A stretch of DNA of 23,094 bases, from positions 1 to 23,094 of the forward strand of contig CANRAT010000018.1 of NCBI GenBank assembly GCA_947628685.1, given 5' to 3'. The notes under the pieces were generated by a model. The model searched no databases. It saw only the letters and a list, made by a program, of their open reading frames with translations, and was not told the origin of the DNA. The position numbers and the translations under genes are program-made. The stretch is from an uncultured Bacilli bacterium. Its GTDB lineage: Bacteria; Bacillota_I; Bacilli_A; RF39; UBA660. Shown piece by piece: positions 7,361-15,395 of the stretch (positions within the stretch are counted from its first letter, which is position 1; every line of letters begins with the position of its first letter).

Positions 7361-8468
7361 ACTCCATTTCCCCTATTATCCTGTTAATTGATTCATAAAA
7401 ATTCCCATTTATATTTTTATAAAAATAAGAAACTAAAAATAATGAGTAGTAAAAATCTAGACTGTCCATTTTTTTAATATTAAATACACATAATAACCTC
7501 ATAATAATATAATACTTAATTTCTTCTCCAATTAAAATATTATTTTTTTTTAGTATATCTAAATATTCAAAAACATATTTTTTCCTAATTCCACTAGTAA
7601 TTATATTTGAATTAATTTTGATAACATGTTTATTTTTTTTCCAAGTTAGATTGGGTCTAAAATAATTGATTTGTTCTATTGCTTTTTCGTGTAAAAAATA
7701 TGATTTTGAGTGATATTTTGGGCAAAAATAATCATCATATATCAAAGTTGAAATTATGGTTATAGCCACTTCACCAATTATAGGATTATATCCCGCGGTT
7801 GCTAAATCAAAAAAACATGGTTTAATTGATATGTTTAAAGTATTAGGATCTCCTTGTGTTAAAACACATTCACGTTTAGTATAAATATTCTTTTTAAAAT
7901 ATGTAAAAACCTCATTCAATATATCTGATAAATTTAAATATTCATTATTATAATTAATTTTTAATTTTTTAATTTTTTTAGAATTAATATACCATTTTTT
8001 TAATCTTGTATAGATTCTATCTTCAAAAAATATATTACTAGGACAATAACTATAATATCTTTTTGGGGTTGAATATATAGTATCAAACATACATAATACT
8101 TTTTTCATTTTGATATAATTTGCCCGTGAAATTTTTTTTGTCAAATCATTATCCACAAAAACATCATTTAACAATCCAACTGAATTTTTAATAGTATTAT
8201 CAAATTCATATGCAATTAAATATTTTTTACAATGTACTAGCCATTTTATAAATATAATCTCCATAGTTGGAATTTTTTTGTAAGAAATTAAATATCCATT
8301 TATTTCCTTAACGAAGTATTCTTTATTAACTATTTTAAAAAAACATTTTTTATTATTATAAATTGCAACACCATTTATAGAGAAATTTTGAATGTTAATG
8401 TGTATTATTGATTCAAACTTTCTTTCTAAATCTTTATATATATTAGTTAAAATTTTTTTATTAAACAT
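7353..8468 (-). CDS. APH-fold (aminoglycoside/choline-kinase-like) phosphotransferase
   Basis: A 371-residue protein and the first gene of the cassette. The catalytic loop reads TQGDPNTLNI (204-213), matching HGDxxxxN with Gln205 in place of His, catalytic Asp207 and metal-ligand Asn212. FFDLATAG (219-226) supplies the second metal Asp (221). An N-terminal strand pair FFKIVNKEYFVKEINGY (43-59) fits the nucleotide-binding lobe with Lys45 and Glu55. Relatives phosphorylate hydroxyls of small molecules such as aminoglycosides, choline, homoserine or sugars. A resistance role is possible, but placement at the head of a biosynthetic-looking operon suggests it supplies the first phosphorylated intermediate. 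AGGAG lies 9 bases before the ATG. Base composition is poorer in G+C than in the murG-murB-ftsQ genes, by eye, which would fit transfer. Confidence 0.72.
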   Translation of the reverse strand: MFNKKILTNIYKDLERKFESIIHINIQNFSINGVAIYNNKKCFFKIVNKEYFVKEINGYLISYKKIPTMEIIFIKWLVHCKKYLIAYEFDNTIKNSVGLLNDVFVDNDLTKKISRANYIKMKKVLCMFDTIYSTPKRYYSYCPSNIFFEDRIYTRLKKWYINSKKIKKLKINYNNEYLNLSDILNEVFTYFKKNIYTKRECVLTQGDPNTLNISIKPCFFDLATAGYNPIIGEVAITIISTLIYDDYFCPKYHSKSYFLHEKAIEQINYFRPNLTWKKNKHVIKINSNIITSGIRKKYVFEYLDILKKNNILIGEEIKYYIIMRLLCVFNIKKMDSLDFYYSLFLVSYFYKNINGNFYESINRIIGEMECV

Positions 8469-8556
8469 ATAATTTTTCTCCTATTAATTCTTTTATATAT
8501 TTTTGATATTAACTTATTATAAAATATATTTTTTTGTAATATACATATCACTTTAT

Positions 8557-8585
8557 ATAATATCATATATTGTGTTTATTTTAAA
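8557..8585 (-). promoter_or_regulatory. Possible promoter of the six-gene cassette
   Basis: The minus strand has TGA-TATTAT (8565 to 8557), an extended -10-like element, with TTTAAA 17 bases further upstream (8585-8580). A second candidate, TATAAT (8521-8516), is closer to the gene but has no -35. Either would give a leader of roughly 40-80 bases. Such AT-rich DNA yields chance matches, so confidence is low. Confidence 0.3.
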
Positions 8586-8830
8586 CTTATTTTTAAATAC
8601 ATGTTTATAAATTATTCAATATTTATATACTAGATAGAGGTAAAAATCTCATTAATTTGTAATTAAGAGTAGATATAAATGAATTTACTTAATTTAATTT
8701 TCAAAATTTAGCAAATATTTTATATTATTTTTTTATTGATGTCAATATTTTTGATGTCTTTATATTAATCTGTTATTTCACGTGAAATGAAAAAATGAAT
8801 CCATTTTCAATATTTAGTGTATTAAATATC
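8586..8830. other. Gene-free spacer between cassette and cell-wall operon
   Basis: I see no reading frame or RNA gene in this part of the 392-base gap. It holds the parS-like palindrome at 8774-8789 and a short direct repeat of TTGATGTC near 8735-8760. Otherwise it is plain AT-rich DNA. It marks the border between the accessory cassette and the conserved core genes. Confidence 0.5.
8774..8789. promoter_or_regulatory. parS-like centromere site (candidate ParB/Noc-type site)
   Basis: A 14-bp perfect palindrome, ATTTCACGTGAAAT (8775-8788), centres on CACGTG. Against the Bacillus-type parS consensus TGTTTCACGTGAAACA it matches 13 of 16 positions. The three differences are in the outer bases, and the inner TTTCACGTGAAA core is exact. 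It lies in an intergenic gap, where parS sites may occur. It could also be an operator for another factor. Confidence 0.45.
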
Positions 8831-8861
8831 AAAAAAATAATATTGTTTTTAATATTATTTT
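8831..8861 (-). terminator. Terminator of the murG-murB-ftsQ operon
   Basis: A perfect 11-bp inverted repeat (8834-8844 with 8851-8861) and a 6-base loop are followed on the minus strand by a T-run. The stem starts at the last base of the ftsQ TGA stop, so the gene end and terminator abut. The stem is almost all A-T, so its strength is uncertain. Confidence 0.6.
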
Positions 8862-9547
8862 CATTCATCAAATATATCGAAGTATTCTCCACTATCAAGG
8901 TATAATATACCTTTTTTATTATCAAAAGACTTAATAATACTTACGTATTTATTTATAGATAAAAATTTATCTAAATTTATATATACATAATTACCATCAG
9001 TCATAAGTATAAAGAATCTTTCAGCATCTACATCAGTTGGCTTATACTCTATTTCTGACATTCTATTTAATACATCAATATCAATTTTTCTTAAGTTTTC
9101 TAAAAATTCACTATAAATAGTATTAGGTATTTGATTTATAACTGTAGGTACTGTAAATTTATCATTTGTCATATCTCCATTATATAAAACTATTTTATTT
9201 TCTACTTGATAGAAAAACAATGGATAATTTTCTTTTATATCAATATATACTTTATCTATAAATCCTTTTTTTATAACTTTAGCAGATAATATATATAAGT
9301 TATCTTCTAGTCTTTTTTCTATAGTATAAGATAAATTATTGATACTTTTAGGATAATCCTCTAATTTAGCAATATCTATTATTTCTTGATCAGTTAAATA
9401 GTTATTACCACTTATATAAATATTTTTAATATTAACATTAAATAGTTTATAAAAGAATAAAACTAAAAGTAAAAGTATTATTAAAAATATAAATAATCTT
9501 TTTTTATTTAATTTTCTTTTTTTACCTTTCTTTTTATTCTTTTTCAT
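8861..9547 (-). CDS. ftsQ: Cell-division protein FtsQ/DivIB
   Basis: A 228-residue bitopic membrane protein. It has a Lys/Arg-rich cytoplasmic N-terminus (1-17), one transmembrane helix (about 18-34, LFIFLIILLLLVLFFYKLF) and an outside POTRA-type domain from about 36. That domain opens NVNIKNIYISGNNYLTDQEI, the typical FtsQ/DivIB first strand and helix, and is followed by the beta domain. The protein works with FtsL and FtsB/DivIC to control septal peptidoglycan synthesis. The start has AGGTGAT 4 bases upstream. It is the last gene of the operon, 8 bases after murB, the classic order in many Bacillota division clusters. It is slightly shorter than B. subtilis DivIB (about 263 residues), mostly by lacking a long C-terminal tail. 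Confidence 0.85.
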   Translation of the reverse strand: MKKNKKKGKKRKLNKKRLFIFLIILLLLVLFFYKLFNVNIKNIYISGNNYLTDQEIIDIAKLEDYPKSINNLSYTIEKRLEDNLYILSAKVIKKGFIDKVYIDIKENYPLFFYQVENKIVLYNGDMTNDKFTVPTVINQIPNTIYSEFLENLRKIDIDVLNRMSEIEYKPTDVDAERFFILMTDGNYVYINLDKFLSINKYVSIIKSFDNKKGILYLDSGEYFDIFDE

Positions 9548-9555
9548 GTCATCAC

Positions 9556-10452
9556 CTATTCTACGAATTCTTGTTCAACTTTTAAATCTATATTGTATTT
9601 TTCTTTTACTTTTGATTTTATTTCACTTATTAATTTTTTTATGTCTTCTCCTTTGGCATTTCCTGTATTTATTATAAAGTTAGCATGTTTTTCACTTACT
9701 TTAGCGCCACCAATACTTTTTCCTTTATAGCCTATTTCTTCTATTAATCTACCTGCAAAATCCCCCTCAGGATTTCTAAATACTGAACCTGCAGATGGAT
9801 ATTCAAGTGGTTGTGTTTCTAATCTTCTAATTTTTCTTTCTTCAATTAATTCCATTATATCTTTTGTATTACCTTTTATTAGTGTGATTAACGCCTCAAG
9901 GCATATATAGCCTTTATTTTTTTGTAAAAATGAAGTCCTATAATGAAAATCTAATTCTTTATTTGAAAGTGTCTTTATTTTATAATCAGGTGTGATTACT
10001 TTAACACTTGTAACTATATATCCCATATCAGTTTTATAAGCACCAGCATTCATATATACTGCGCCACCTACTGTACCTGGGATACCTGTTGCAAATTCAA
10101 GTCCAGTTAGTCCTAATCTAGATACTCTAATTGCAAGTTTATTTATTGGATATCCTGCTCCTACTATTATTTTATTATTTAGTATTTTTAAACTATTAAA
10201 GTTATCTAGTTTTATAATAACACCATCATAATCAGTACTATTAAATATAACATTAGAACCATTCCCTAGTACTTTATATTTGATATTAGATTCATCTAAA
10301 TATTTAAGTAGGATTATTAGTTTTTCATAGTCATCAGGCGTTACTGCACAAATAGCCTTACCACCCACTTTATAAGTAGTATGATCTTTTAAGATAAAAT
10401 CTTCATAAACTCTACCTACATTTAATTTTTTTATATCATTAATTATATTCAT
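9556..10452 (-). CDS. murB: UDP-N-acetylenolpyruvoylglucosamine reductase MurB
   Basis: A 298-residue cytoplasmic FAD enzyme. It reduces UDP-GlcNAc-enolpyruvate to UDP-MurNAc with NADPH, the second committed step of peptidoglycan precursor synthesis. FAD-binding signatures are visible: VLGNGSNVIF (61-70) and GIPGTVGGAVYMNAGAYK (123-140). Catalytic residues of the family are present: Tyr171-Arg172 (HYRTSF), Ser223 in SAGSVFRNP as proton donor, and a C-terminal Glu in the KVEQEFV segment. The length and single Tyr-lid arrangement fit the shorter Bacillus-type (type II) MurB. The gene starts 2 bases after the murG stop, so the two are likely translationally coupled. Confidence 0.96.
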   Translation of the reverse strand: MNIINDIKKLNVGRVYEDFILKDHTTYKVGGKAICAVTPDDYEKLIILLKYLDESNIKYKVLGNGSNVIFNSTDYDGVIIKLDNFNSLKILNNKIIVGAGYPINKLAIRVSRLGLTGLEFATGIPGTVGGAVYMNAGAYKTDMGYIVTSVKVITPDYKIKTLSNKELDFHYRTSFLQKNKGYICLEALITLIKGNTKDIMELIEERKIRRLETQPLEYPSAGSVFRNPEGDFAGRLIEEIGYKGKSIGGAKVSEKHANFIINTGNAKGEDIKKLISEIKSKVKEKYNIDLKVEQEFVE

Positions 10453-10454
10453 AA

Positions 10455-11537
10455 TTACTTCCTGTCTATTAGTTTTTTAATACTATTATATATTATTTCC
10501 GCACTATTATCTACTTTCAAAGTTTTTAAATTTTTCTTCATGTTATTTAGTTTTTCGTTATCGTTTATTATAGAATCTATTGTTCTAACTAATATATCAC
10601 CATCTAAATCTTTTTCTTCTATTAATATTGCAGATTCTTGATTAACTAGATCTAGTGCATTTTTATATTGATGATTATTTGGTACATAAGGGCTTGGTAT
10701 TAATATTGATGGTATATCTAAGGCAATTATCTCACTTAGTGTGGATGCTCCTGCTCTTGTTACCATTAAATCAGTTTTTTTCATAATTCCAGTAAGAGAA
10801 TCTATATAAGGAACTACTTTAACATTACTTGGAAATTTATTTTTAATAATTTTATCATAATCATTATTTCCTGTTACATATAATATTTCATAATCTTTAT
10901 TATTAAATAATGGCATGGTACTAGTTAAAAATTCATTTACCTTTGATGCACCTAGTGAACCCATTACAATTAATACTAATTTTTTACCTTCAGTAAGATT
11001 AAATTTACTTTTTGGAATAACTGACTTTTTAATTGCATCTTCCCCACAAGGATTACCTGTAAATATTACTTTTTCTTTATCAAAATCTTTCATACTTGAT
11101 TTAAAAGATACACCTATTAAATCTGCATATTTAGAAAGAAATATATTAGCGCGTCCAGATACACTATTTTGTTCGTGAATAAATGTTTTAACTTTTAATT
11201 TATGTGCGCTATATATTACAGGTACTGTTACGTATCCACCAACACCTATAACTATATCAGGGTTAAATTCCTTTATTATTTTCAAACACTCTTTTTTAGC
11301 GTTTATCAAGCACTTTATAGTTTTAAAATTTTTAAATAAATTATGTCTATTAAATCCATATATTTCAACAGACTTAAAAGGAATACCAAATTTAGGTACT
11401 ATATCTTTTTCCATACGATTATGAGTTCCTATATATAAAAACTCTGATTTTGGTTCATGCTCTTTTATTTTATTAATAATAGCAAGTGCAGGATAAATGT
11501 GTCCTCCTGTACCTCCTGCGCTTATTATAACTCTCAT
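10455..11537 (-). CDS. murG: Undecaprenyl-PP-MurNAc-pentapeptide-UDPGlcNAc GlcNAc transferase MurG
   Basis: A 360-residue GT28 glycosyltransferase at the inner face of the membrane. It converts lipid I to lipid II, the last intracellular step of peptidoglycan synthesis. The first G-loop GGTGGHIYPALA (8-19) carries the conserved His13. HEQNSVSGRAN is the family's lipid I site motif, and the C-domain G-loop MGSLGASKVNE is present. The UDP-GlcNAc pocket motifs TRAGASTLSEI and SPYVPNNHQYKNA are intact. It is preceded by AGGTGAT and an extended -10 promoter, making it the first gene of murG-murB-ftsQ. The length matches the family norm and no disruption is seen. Confidence 0.97.
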   Translation of the reverse strand: MRVIISAGGTGGHIYPALAIINKIKEHEPKSEFLYIGTHNRMEKDIVPKFGIPFKSVEIYGFNRHNLFKNFKTIKCLINAKKECLKIIKEFNPDIVIGVGGYVTVPVIYSAHKLKVKTFIHEQNSVSGRANIFLSKYADLIGVSFKSSMKDFDKEKVIFTGNPCGEDAIKKSVIPKSKFNLTEGKKLVLIVMGSLGASKVNEFLTSTMPLFNNKDYEILYVTGNNDYDKIIKNKFPSNVKVVPYIDSLTGIMKKTDLMVTRAGASTLSEIIALDIPSILIPSPYVPNNHQYKNALDLVNQESAILIEEKDLDGDILVRTIDSIINDNEKLNNMKKNLKTLKVDNSAEIIYNSIKKLIDRK

Positions 11538-11553
11538 GATATCACCTATTCTA

Positions 11554-11581
11554 ATTATACCATAATTATATTCAAATACAA
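11554..11581 (-). promoter_or_regulatory. Promoter of murG-murB-ftsQ
   Basis: The minus strand has TGG-TATAAT (11562 to 11554), a consensus -10 with TG extension. TTGTAT (11581-11576) lies 16 bases upstream as -35. Transcription would start about 10 bases ahead of the AGGTGAT site, giving a very short leader. Confidence 0.65.
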
Positions 11582-11634
11582 TAAATATTATAAATAAAAA
11601 AGATTAAATTGTAAAATACAAAATTAAATTAATA

Positions 11635-11662
11635 TTAAAAATAGTGACTATTTATCACTATT
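11635..11662 (-). terminator. Terminator overlapping the stop of the coiled-coil membrane gene
   Basis: An 8-bp stem, AATAGTGA (11640-11647) with TCACTATT (11655-11662), encloses the TAG stop in its 7-base loop. On the minus strand the stem continues into TTTTT. The last four codons of the gene thus form the 5' arm. Confidence 0.7.
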
Positions 11663-12334
11663 AATTTTTTTTACCTTTTGAATTGATTTTTCATATTCCA
11701 TATTAGCAATATCATCAAATGAAACATTATTTTCTATAAATGATTTAATAATATTATTTCTTAATATAGATAATTCTTTTATTCTTTTTTCTTTTGCTTT
11801 TTTGCTTTCTTCGAGATTAAAATTTTCTAAATTTAATTCCTCAATTATTTTTTCATCATGCTTTTTATTTCTATCAAGCATTAGCGTATCTTTTTTTAGT
11901 TTATCATTTGTAGTATTCAATTTAATATCAATATCTTGTGCATCAAGTCTTTTTTTCTCTTTTTTTGAATTAACATAATCATCACCACAAAAATATGATG
12001 AAAGTACGCTTGTCACAAAAGGAAATAAAAATTTAAGTCCATCAAAACCATCGACATAAATTGCTGAAATTGTTCCAATAGTCATTAAAAGTAAAAGTAA
12101 TGCAGATAAAATTAGAAAAAACAAATTTATTTTTATGCACTTATTAATGTCTTTATATTGTTCTTTTATATCATATAAACTTTGTATTTCTATATTTAAA
12201 CCTCTAATTTCATTTATTAAAAAATCATTTCGTCGACTTAAATTATTTTTAATAACCTCGTTTTTATTTATTTTTTTTTCTATTTCATTTATTTCTTGTC
12301 TTAATTTTTCTATTTCTATTTTTACTTTATCCAT
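11648..12334 (-). CDS. Membrane-anchored coiled-coil protein, function unknown
   Basis: A 228-residue protein that I do not recognise. An N-terminal coiled coil (about 3-60, rich in Glu/Lys/Ile heptads) is followed by two hydrophobic segments (about 70-92, NLFFLILSALLLLLMTIG, and about 98-113, FDGLKFLFPFVTSVLSS). A second long coiled coil runs from 122 to 195, and a short basic tail ends the protein. Both coiled coils would then sit on the same, probably cytoplasmic, side of a membrane hairpin. AGAGGG precedes the ATG. A TATAAT-like element lies in the 42-base gap after mutL, so the gene may be read both from mutL and from its own start. There is no signal peptide or known catalytic motif. 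Possible roles such as scaffolding or membrane organisation are speculation. Confidence 0.6.
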   Translation of the reverse strand: MDKVKIEIEKLRQEINEIEKKINKNEVIKNNLSRRNDFLINEIRGLNIEIQSLYDIKEQYKDINKCIKINLFFLILSALLLLLMTIGTISAIYVDGFDGLKFLFPFVTSVLSSYFCGDDYVNSKKEKKRLDAQDIDIKLNTTNDKLKKDTLMLDRNKKHDEKIIEELNLENFNLEESKKAKEKRIKELSILRNNIIKSFIENNVSFDDIANMEYEKSIQKVKKINSDK

Positions 12335-12376
12335 AAAACCCTCTTTTCTGAATAAATATTATATACTATTTTAACA

Positions 12377-14113
12377 TTAAAATCCACTTCTTTTAAACAT
12401 TTTTTCTAAATCACTTATAGAATAATATATAGTAGTTGGTCTACCATGTGGACAGTTAAATGGATTTTTACAACGTCTTAAATCACTAATTAAATTTTCC
12501 ATCTCACTTATTGTTAGTGCGGTATTTGCTTTAATAGACATTTTACATGCCATAGTAGCAGCAACATTATCGTTAAATTTGTCAATATCAAAATTCTTTT
12601 CTTTATTTATAACTAGTTCAATTATTTTTTTTATAGCATTATCTTCATTTCCTTTAGGTAACCATACTGGGTGTGCTTTTACTATAACTGAATTTATACC
12701 AAACTCTTCTATATCAAAATTAAGTTCTCTTAAGAAATCTAAATTTTCTTTTAATATTATAAATTCTTGTGATGTATATTCTATTGTTAAAGGAAACATC
12801 ATAGGCATATTTTCTTTTAATTTTTTAGATAGTTTATCCTTAACTATTTCATAGTTTATACGTTCTTTTGCTGCGTGTTGATCTATTATATACATTCCAA
12901 GTTCATTTTGGCATATTATATATGTACCAAATACTGAACCTATTGGATACATTAAAGGCATAGTAGAATTATCCTCTTTTATATCTTCGTGTACTTCACT
13001 TTCTATTAAATCTTCATTAACTATATATTCATCTTCACTATCATTAACTGTATTTGTATCAAAATCAAGTTTAATTTCTTCATATTCCTTTTTTACATAG
13101 GTAGGTTTTTCTTCTATATGTGGAATTAAAGTTTTCTTAACTAATGCATTTTTAATAGTATCACTAACAAGTTCAAGTAAATTTTCCATATTACCAAACT
13201 TTATATCCATTTTAGTTGGATGAATATTTACATCTACTAAAGTTGTATCAACATCTATATTAAGAATAACTATAGGATAATAATTATCTGGTTTATAGGA
13301 GTGATAAGAATCATTAATTGTTCTATTAAGTTCTATATTTCTTACTATTCTACCATTTACTATAGTAACAATATTATTTCTACTTGTTTTATATACTTCA
13401 GGTAAACTTATATATCCATATATTTTATAATCATTATTCTCACTTGATATTTCTATCATTTTCTTTGCTATATTTATGCCATATATATTTTTAATACATT
13501 TAAGTAGATTTCCACTTCCATCTGTTCTAAGTAATTCTTTTGAATCATTTGTTACTATAAATCTAATATTTGGATGTGATAAAGCAATTTTATTCATATA
13601 ATCCATTATATTAGCAACCTCAGTATATAAACTTTTTAAATGCTTAAGTCTAGCAGGAGTATTATAAAATAACTCTTTTATACTCATTATAGTTCCAACT
13701 CGTGCATCAGTTGCAAGAACATTTATAACTTTACCACCATTAATAGTAACATGAGTTCCAACATCTCCTGTTGATGTATAAAGGTCTACTTTAGATACAG
13801 ATGCAATACTAGCAAGAGCCTCACCTCTAAAACCTAAAGTATGTATGTGGTATAAATCATCTTCATCTAATATTTTACTTGTAGCATGACGATTAAAAGA
13901 CATAACTGCATCTGTTTTGTCCATACCACATCCATTATCTGTTACTTTTATCTCTTTAATTCCTGATTCTATTAATTCTACTTTTATTTCTGTTGATGAT
14001 GCATCTATACTATTTTCTACTAATTCTTTTACAACAGATGCACATCTTTCAACAACCTCACCTGCTGCAATCTTATTTGAAAGTAATTCATCCATAAGTT
14101 TTATTACTGCCAT
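12377..14113 (-). CDS. mutL: DNA mismatch repair protein MutL (endonuclease type)
   Basis: A 578-residue protein. The N-terminal GHKL ATPase carries KELVENSIDA (29-38), DNGCGMD (59-65), GFRGEAL (94-100), FYNTPARLK (149-157) and NIHPTKMDIKF (296-306). An acidic linker (about 335-385) leads to the C-terminal dimerisation and nuclease domain. The metal-binding motif DQHAAKERINYE (411-422) fits the DQHA(x)2E(x)4E signature of nicking MutL, and ACKMSIKAN (522-530) and CPHGRPT (554-560) are also present. It is thus the MutH-independent type, nicking the daughter strand after MutS recognition. mutS is not adjacent in this window. The start has GGTGG 4 bases upstream. The promoter faces the divergent gene at 14253. 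Confidence 0.96.
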   Translation of the reverse strand: MAVIKLMDELLSNKIAAGEVVERCASVVKELVENSIDASSTEIKVELIESGIKEIKVTDNGCGMDKTDAVMSFNRHATSKILDEDDLYHIHTLGFRGEALASIASVSKVDLYTSTGDVGTHVTINGGKVINVLATDARVGTIMSIKELFYNTPARLKHLKSLYTEVANIMDYMNKIALSHPNIRFIVTNDSKELLRTDGSGNLLKCIKNIYGINIAKKMIEISSENNDYKIYGYISLPEVYKTSRNNIVTIVNGRIVRNIELNRTINDSYHSYKPDNYYPIVILNIDVDTTLVDVNIHPTKMDIKFGNMENLLELVSDTIKNALVKKTLIPHIEEKPTYVKKEYEEIKLDFDTNTVNDSEDEYIVNEDLIESEVHEDIKEDNSTMPLMYPIGSVFGTYIICQNELGMYIIDQHAAKERINYEIVKDKLSKKLKENMPMMFPLTIEYTSQEFIILKENLDFLRELNFDIEEFGINSVIVKAHPVWLPKGNEDNAIKKIIELVINKEKNFDIDKFNDNVAATMACKMSIKANTALTISEMENLISDLRRCKNPFNCPHGRPTTIYYSISDLEKMFKRSGF

Positions 14114-14128
14114 ATAACCACCATAATA

Positions 14129-14157
14129 ATTGTATCAAATTTCTCTTAAAAAGTCAG
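14129..14157 (-). promoter_or_regulatory. Promoter of mutL
   Basis: The minus strand reads CTGACT (14157-14152), a 17-base spacer, then TGA-TACAAT ending at 14129. It is an extended -10 promoter with a 4/6 -35, placed 15 bases upstream of the mutL ATG. It lies back-to-back with the promoter of the plus-strand gene. Confidence 0.55.
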
Positions 14158-14200
14158 TAAACTCTAATAAATTTATATATAAATATTAAAAAGGGCAAAT

Positions 14201-14229
14201 TTGACAAATTGCGAATTAAGTGCTACTAT
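14201..14229 (+). promoter_or_regulatory. Promoter of the 14253 gene
   Basis: Consensus -35 TTGACA (14201-14206), exact 17-base spacer, TGC extension and -10 TACTAT (14224-14229). A strong Shine-Dalgarno, GGGAGGGG (14241-14248), follows. This is among the best promoters in the window, suggesting real expression of this lone gene. Confidence 0.75.
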
Positions 14230-14252
14230 ATTAGGCAATTGGGAGGGGTTTT

Positions 14253-15395
14253 ATGGAATTAAAATTATGCGATTTAGAGAAAATGTTTGATGATATAAAA
14301 GAGATAATAAACTATATTGAATTTTCAGAATATAAAAACAGAAGATATAGATTATTTTTAGGTAATGGTGATAGACTTAATCTTCAAATACCTAATGAAT
14401 CAATTGCTCATTTACTTGGGATTAATACAACTTATTTAATTAGTACAGGTAGATTTAACAGTAAAAATTCGTTTGAAGCATTAAAAGAAATGTGTGAAAA
14501 TCCATTTAGGATTGATGATATGCATATGAGAAAGCAAATTGATTATAGTAAATTATTTTCTCAATATGTACAAGCAAAAGTTAATGCCTTTAGAAAAAAT
14601 ATAAGCATAGATATAGATAAAACAGAATTAGTATGTAAATATGACTCAAAAAGAGCATATTTAAATAGTGAGATAAATGAAAAATATGATTACATATTAC
14701 TTAAAAAGCATGAAGATGGTAAAATTGGATTATTATGTTTAGTTAAAAATAATAATACATATCAACCTATGTCAAACCAAATTTTTGATAGTTTTGAAAG
14801 CGCTAAAGAATCTTTAAATAAATATTTATCAAACCAAGAGATAACTACTTTAACTGGTGTTAACCTATTTAATATAGATAGTGATTATAATAAAACATTT
14901 AATCTAAGTTTAGAAGATAAAATTAAGAAAATTAAAAATATAATTGGGTATAAAAATTTATTTAACTGTAGTATTGATATATCAGGAGATTATATTTATA
15001 CAGTAGATAAATTAAGACAAAGTAGAGATAATTATTTTTCAGATAGTGATTTAATTAATTTGATAGTAGAATCAATAAAAGATGGAAAATTAATTGATGG
15101 AGATATCACAAGAGACACTAATTTAACAAAAATAATAGAAAGTTTTAATGATTATTTATGTAAAACAAAAGGTAGTGTTGATGAAAGTGTTAGTGAATCT
15201 TATACTAGCATGAAAAACAATTTAGAATATTTTAAAAATTTATGTGAAAAGTTAAAGAAAGAAAATGAAGAGTTAACTCTTAAGAATAATGACTTAGAAC
15301 ACAAAACTTTAAAGTTAGAAAGTGAAAATGCTGATTATAAGCAAAAAGAAGATAAAATATTAAAAATATTATTACCAAAAAATCCAGAAAATTAA
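14253..15395 (+). CDS. Unknown protein with PBECR4-like N-terminal half and coiled-coil tail
   Basis: A 380-residue soluble protein. I do not recognise it with certainty. Residues 30-60 (YRLFLGNGDRLNLQIP, then IAHLLGI) recall the F/I-x-HLLGL core of PBECR4-type domains (phage Barnase-EndoU-ColicinE5/D-RelE-like nucleases). The stretch near 143-180 (YDYILLKKHEDGKIGLL and YQPMSNQIF) could be the remaining strands of such a fold. Clear catalytic residues cannot be assigned. From about 315 to 372 there is a strong Lys/Glu/Leu coiled coil. It has an excellent promoter and ribosome site and stands alone on the plus strand among minus-strand core genes, between mutL and the suf operon. There is no signal peptide, membrane helix or partner gene that would mark a toxin-antitoxin pair. 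Confidence 0.55.
   Translation: MELKLCDLEKMFDDIKEIINYIEFSEYKNRRYRLFLGNGDRLNLQIPNESIAHLLGINTTYLISTGRFNSKNSFEALKEMCENPFRIDDMHMRKQIDYSKLFSQYVQAKVNAFRKNISIDIDKTELVCKYDSKRAYLNSEINEKYDYILLKKHEDGKIGLLCLVKNNNTYQPMSNQIFDSFESAKESLNKYLSNQEITTLTGVNLFNIDSDYNKTFNLSLEDKIKKIKNIIGYKNLFNCSIDISGDYIYTVDKLRQSRDNYFSDSDLINLIVESIKDGKLIDGDITRDTNLTKIIESFNDYLCKTKGSVDESVSESYTSMKNNLEYFKNLCEKLKKENEELTLKNNDLEHKTLKLESENADYKQKEDKILKILLPKNPEN

Noticed and set aside
12335..12376. Terminator between mutL and the coiled-coil gene
   Set aside because: No stable hairpin with a T-run in the 42-base gap; only a TATAAT-like element, so co-transcription from mutL remains possible.
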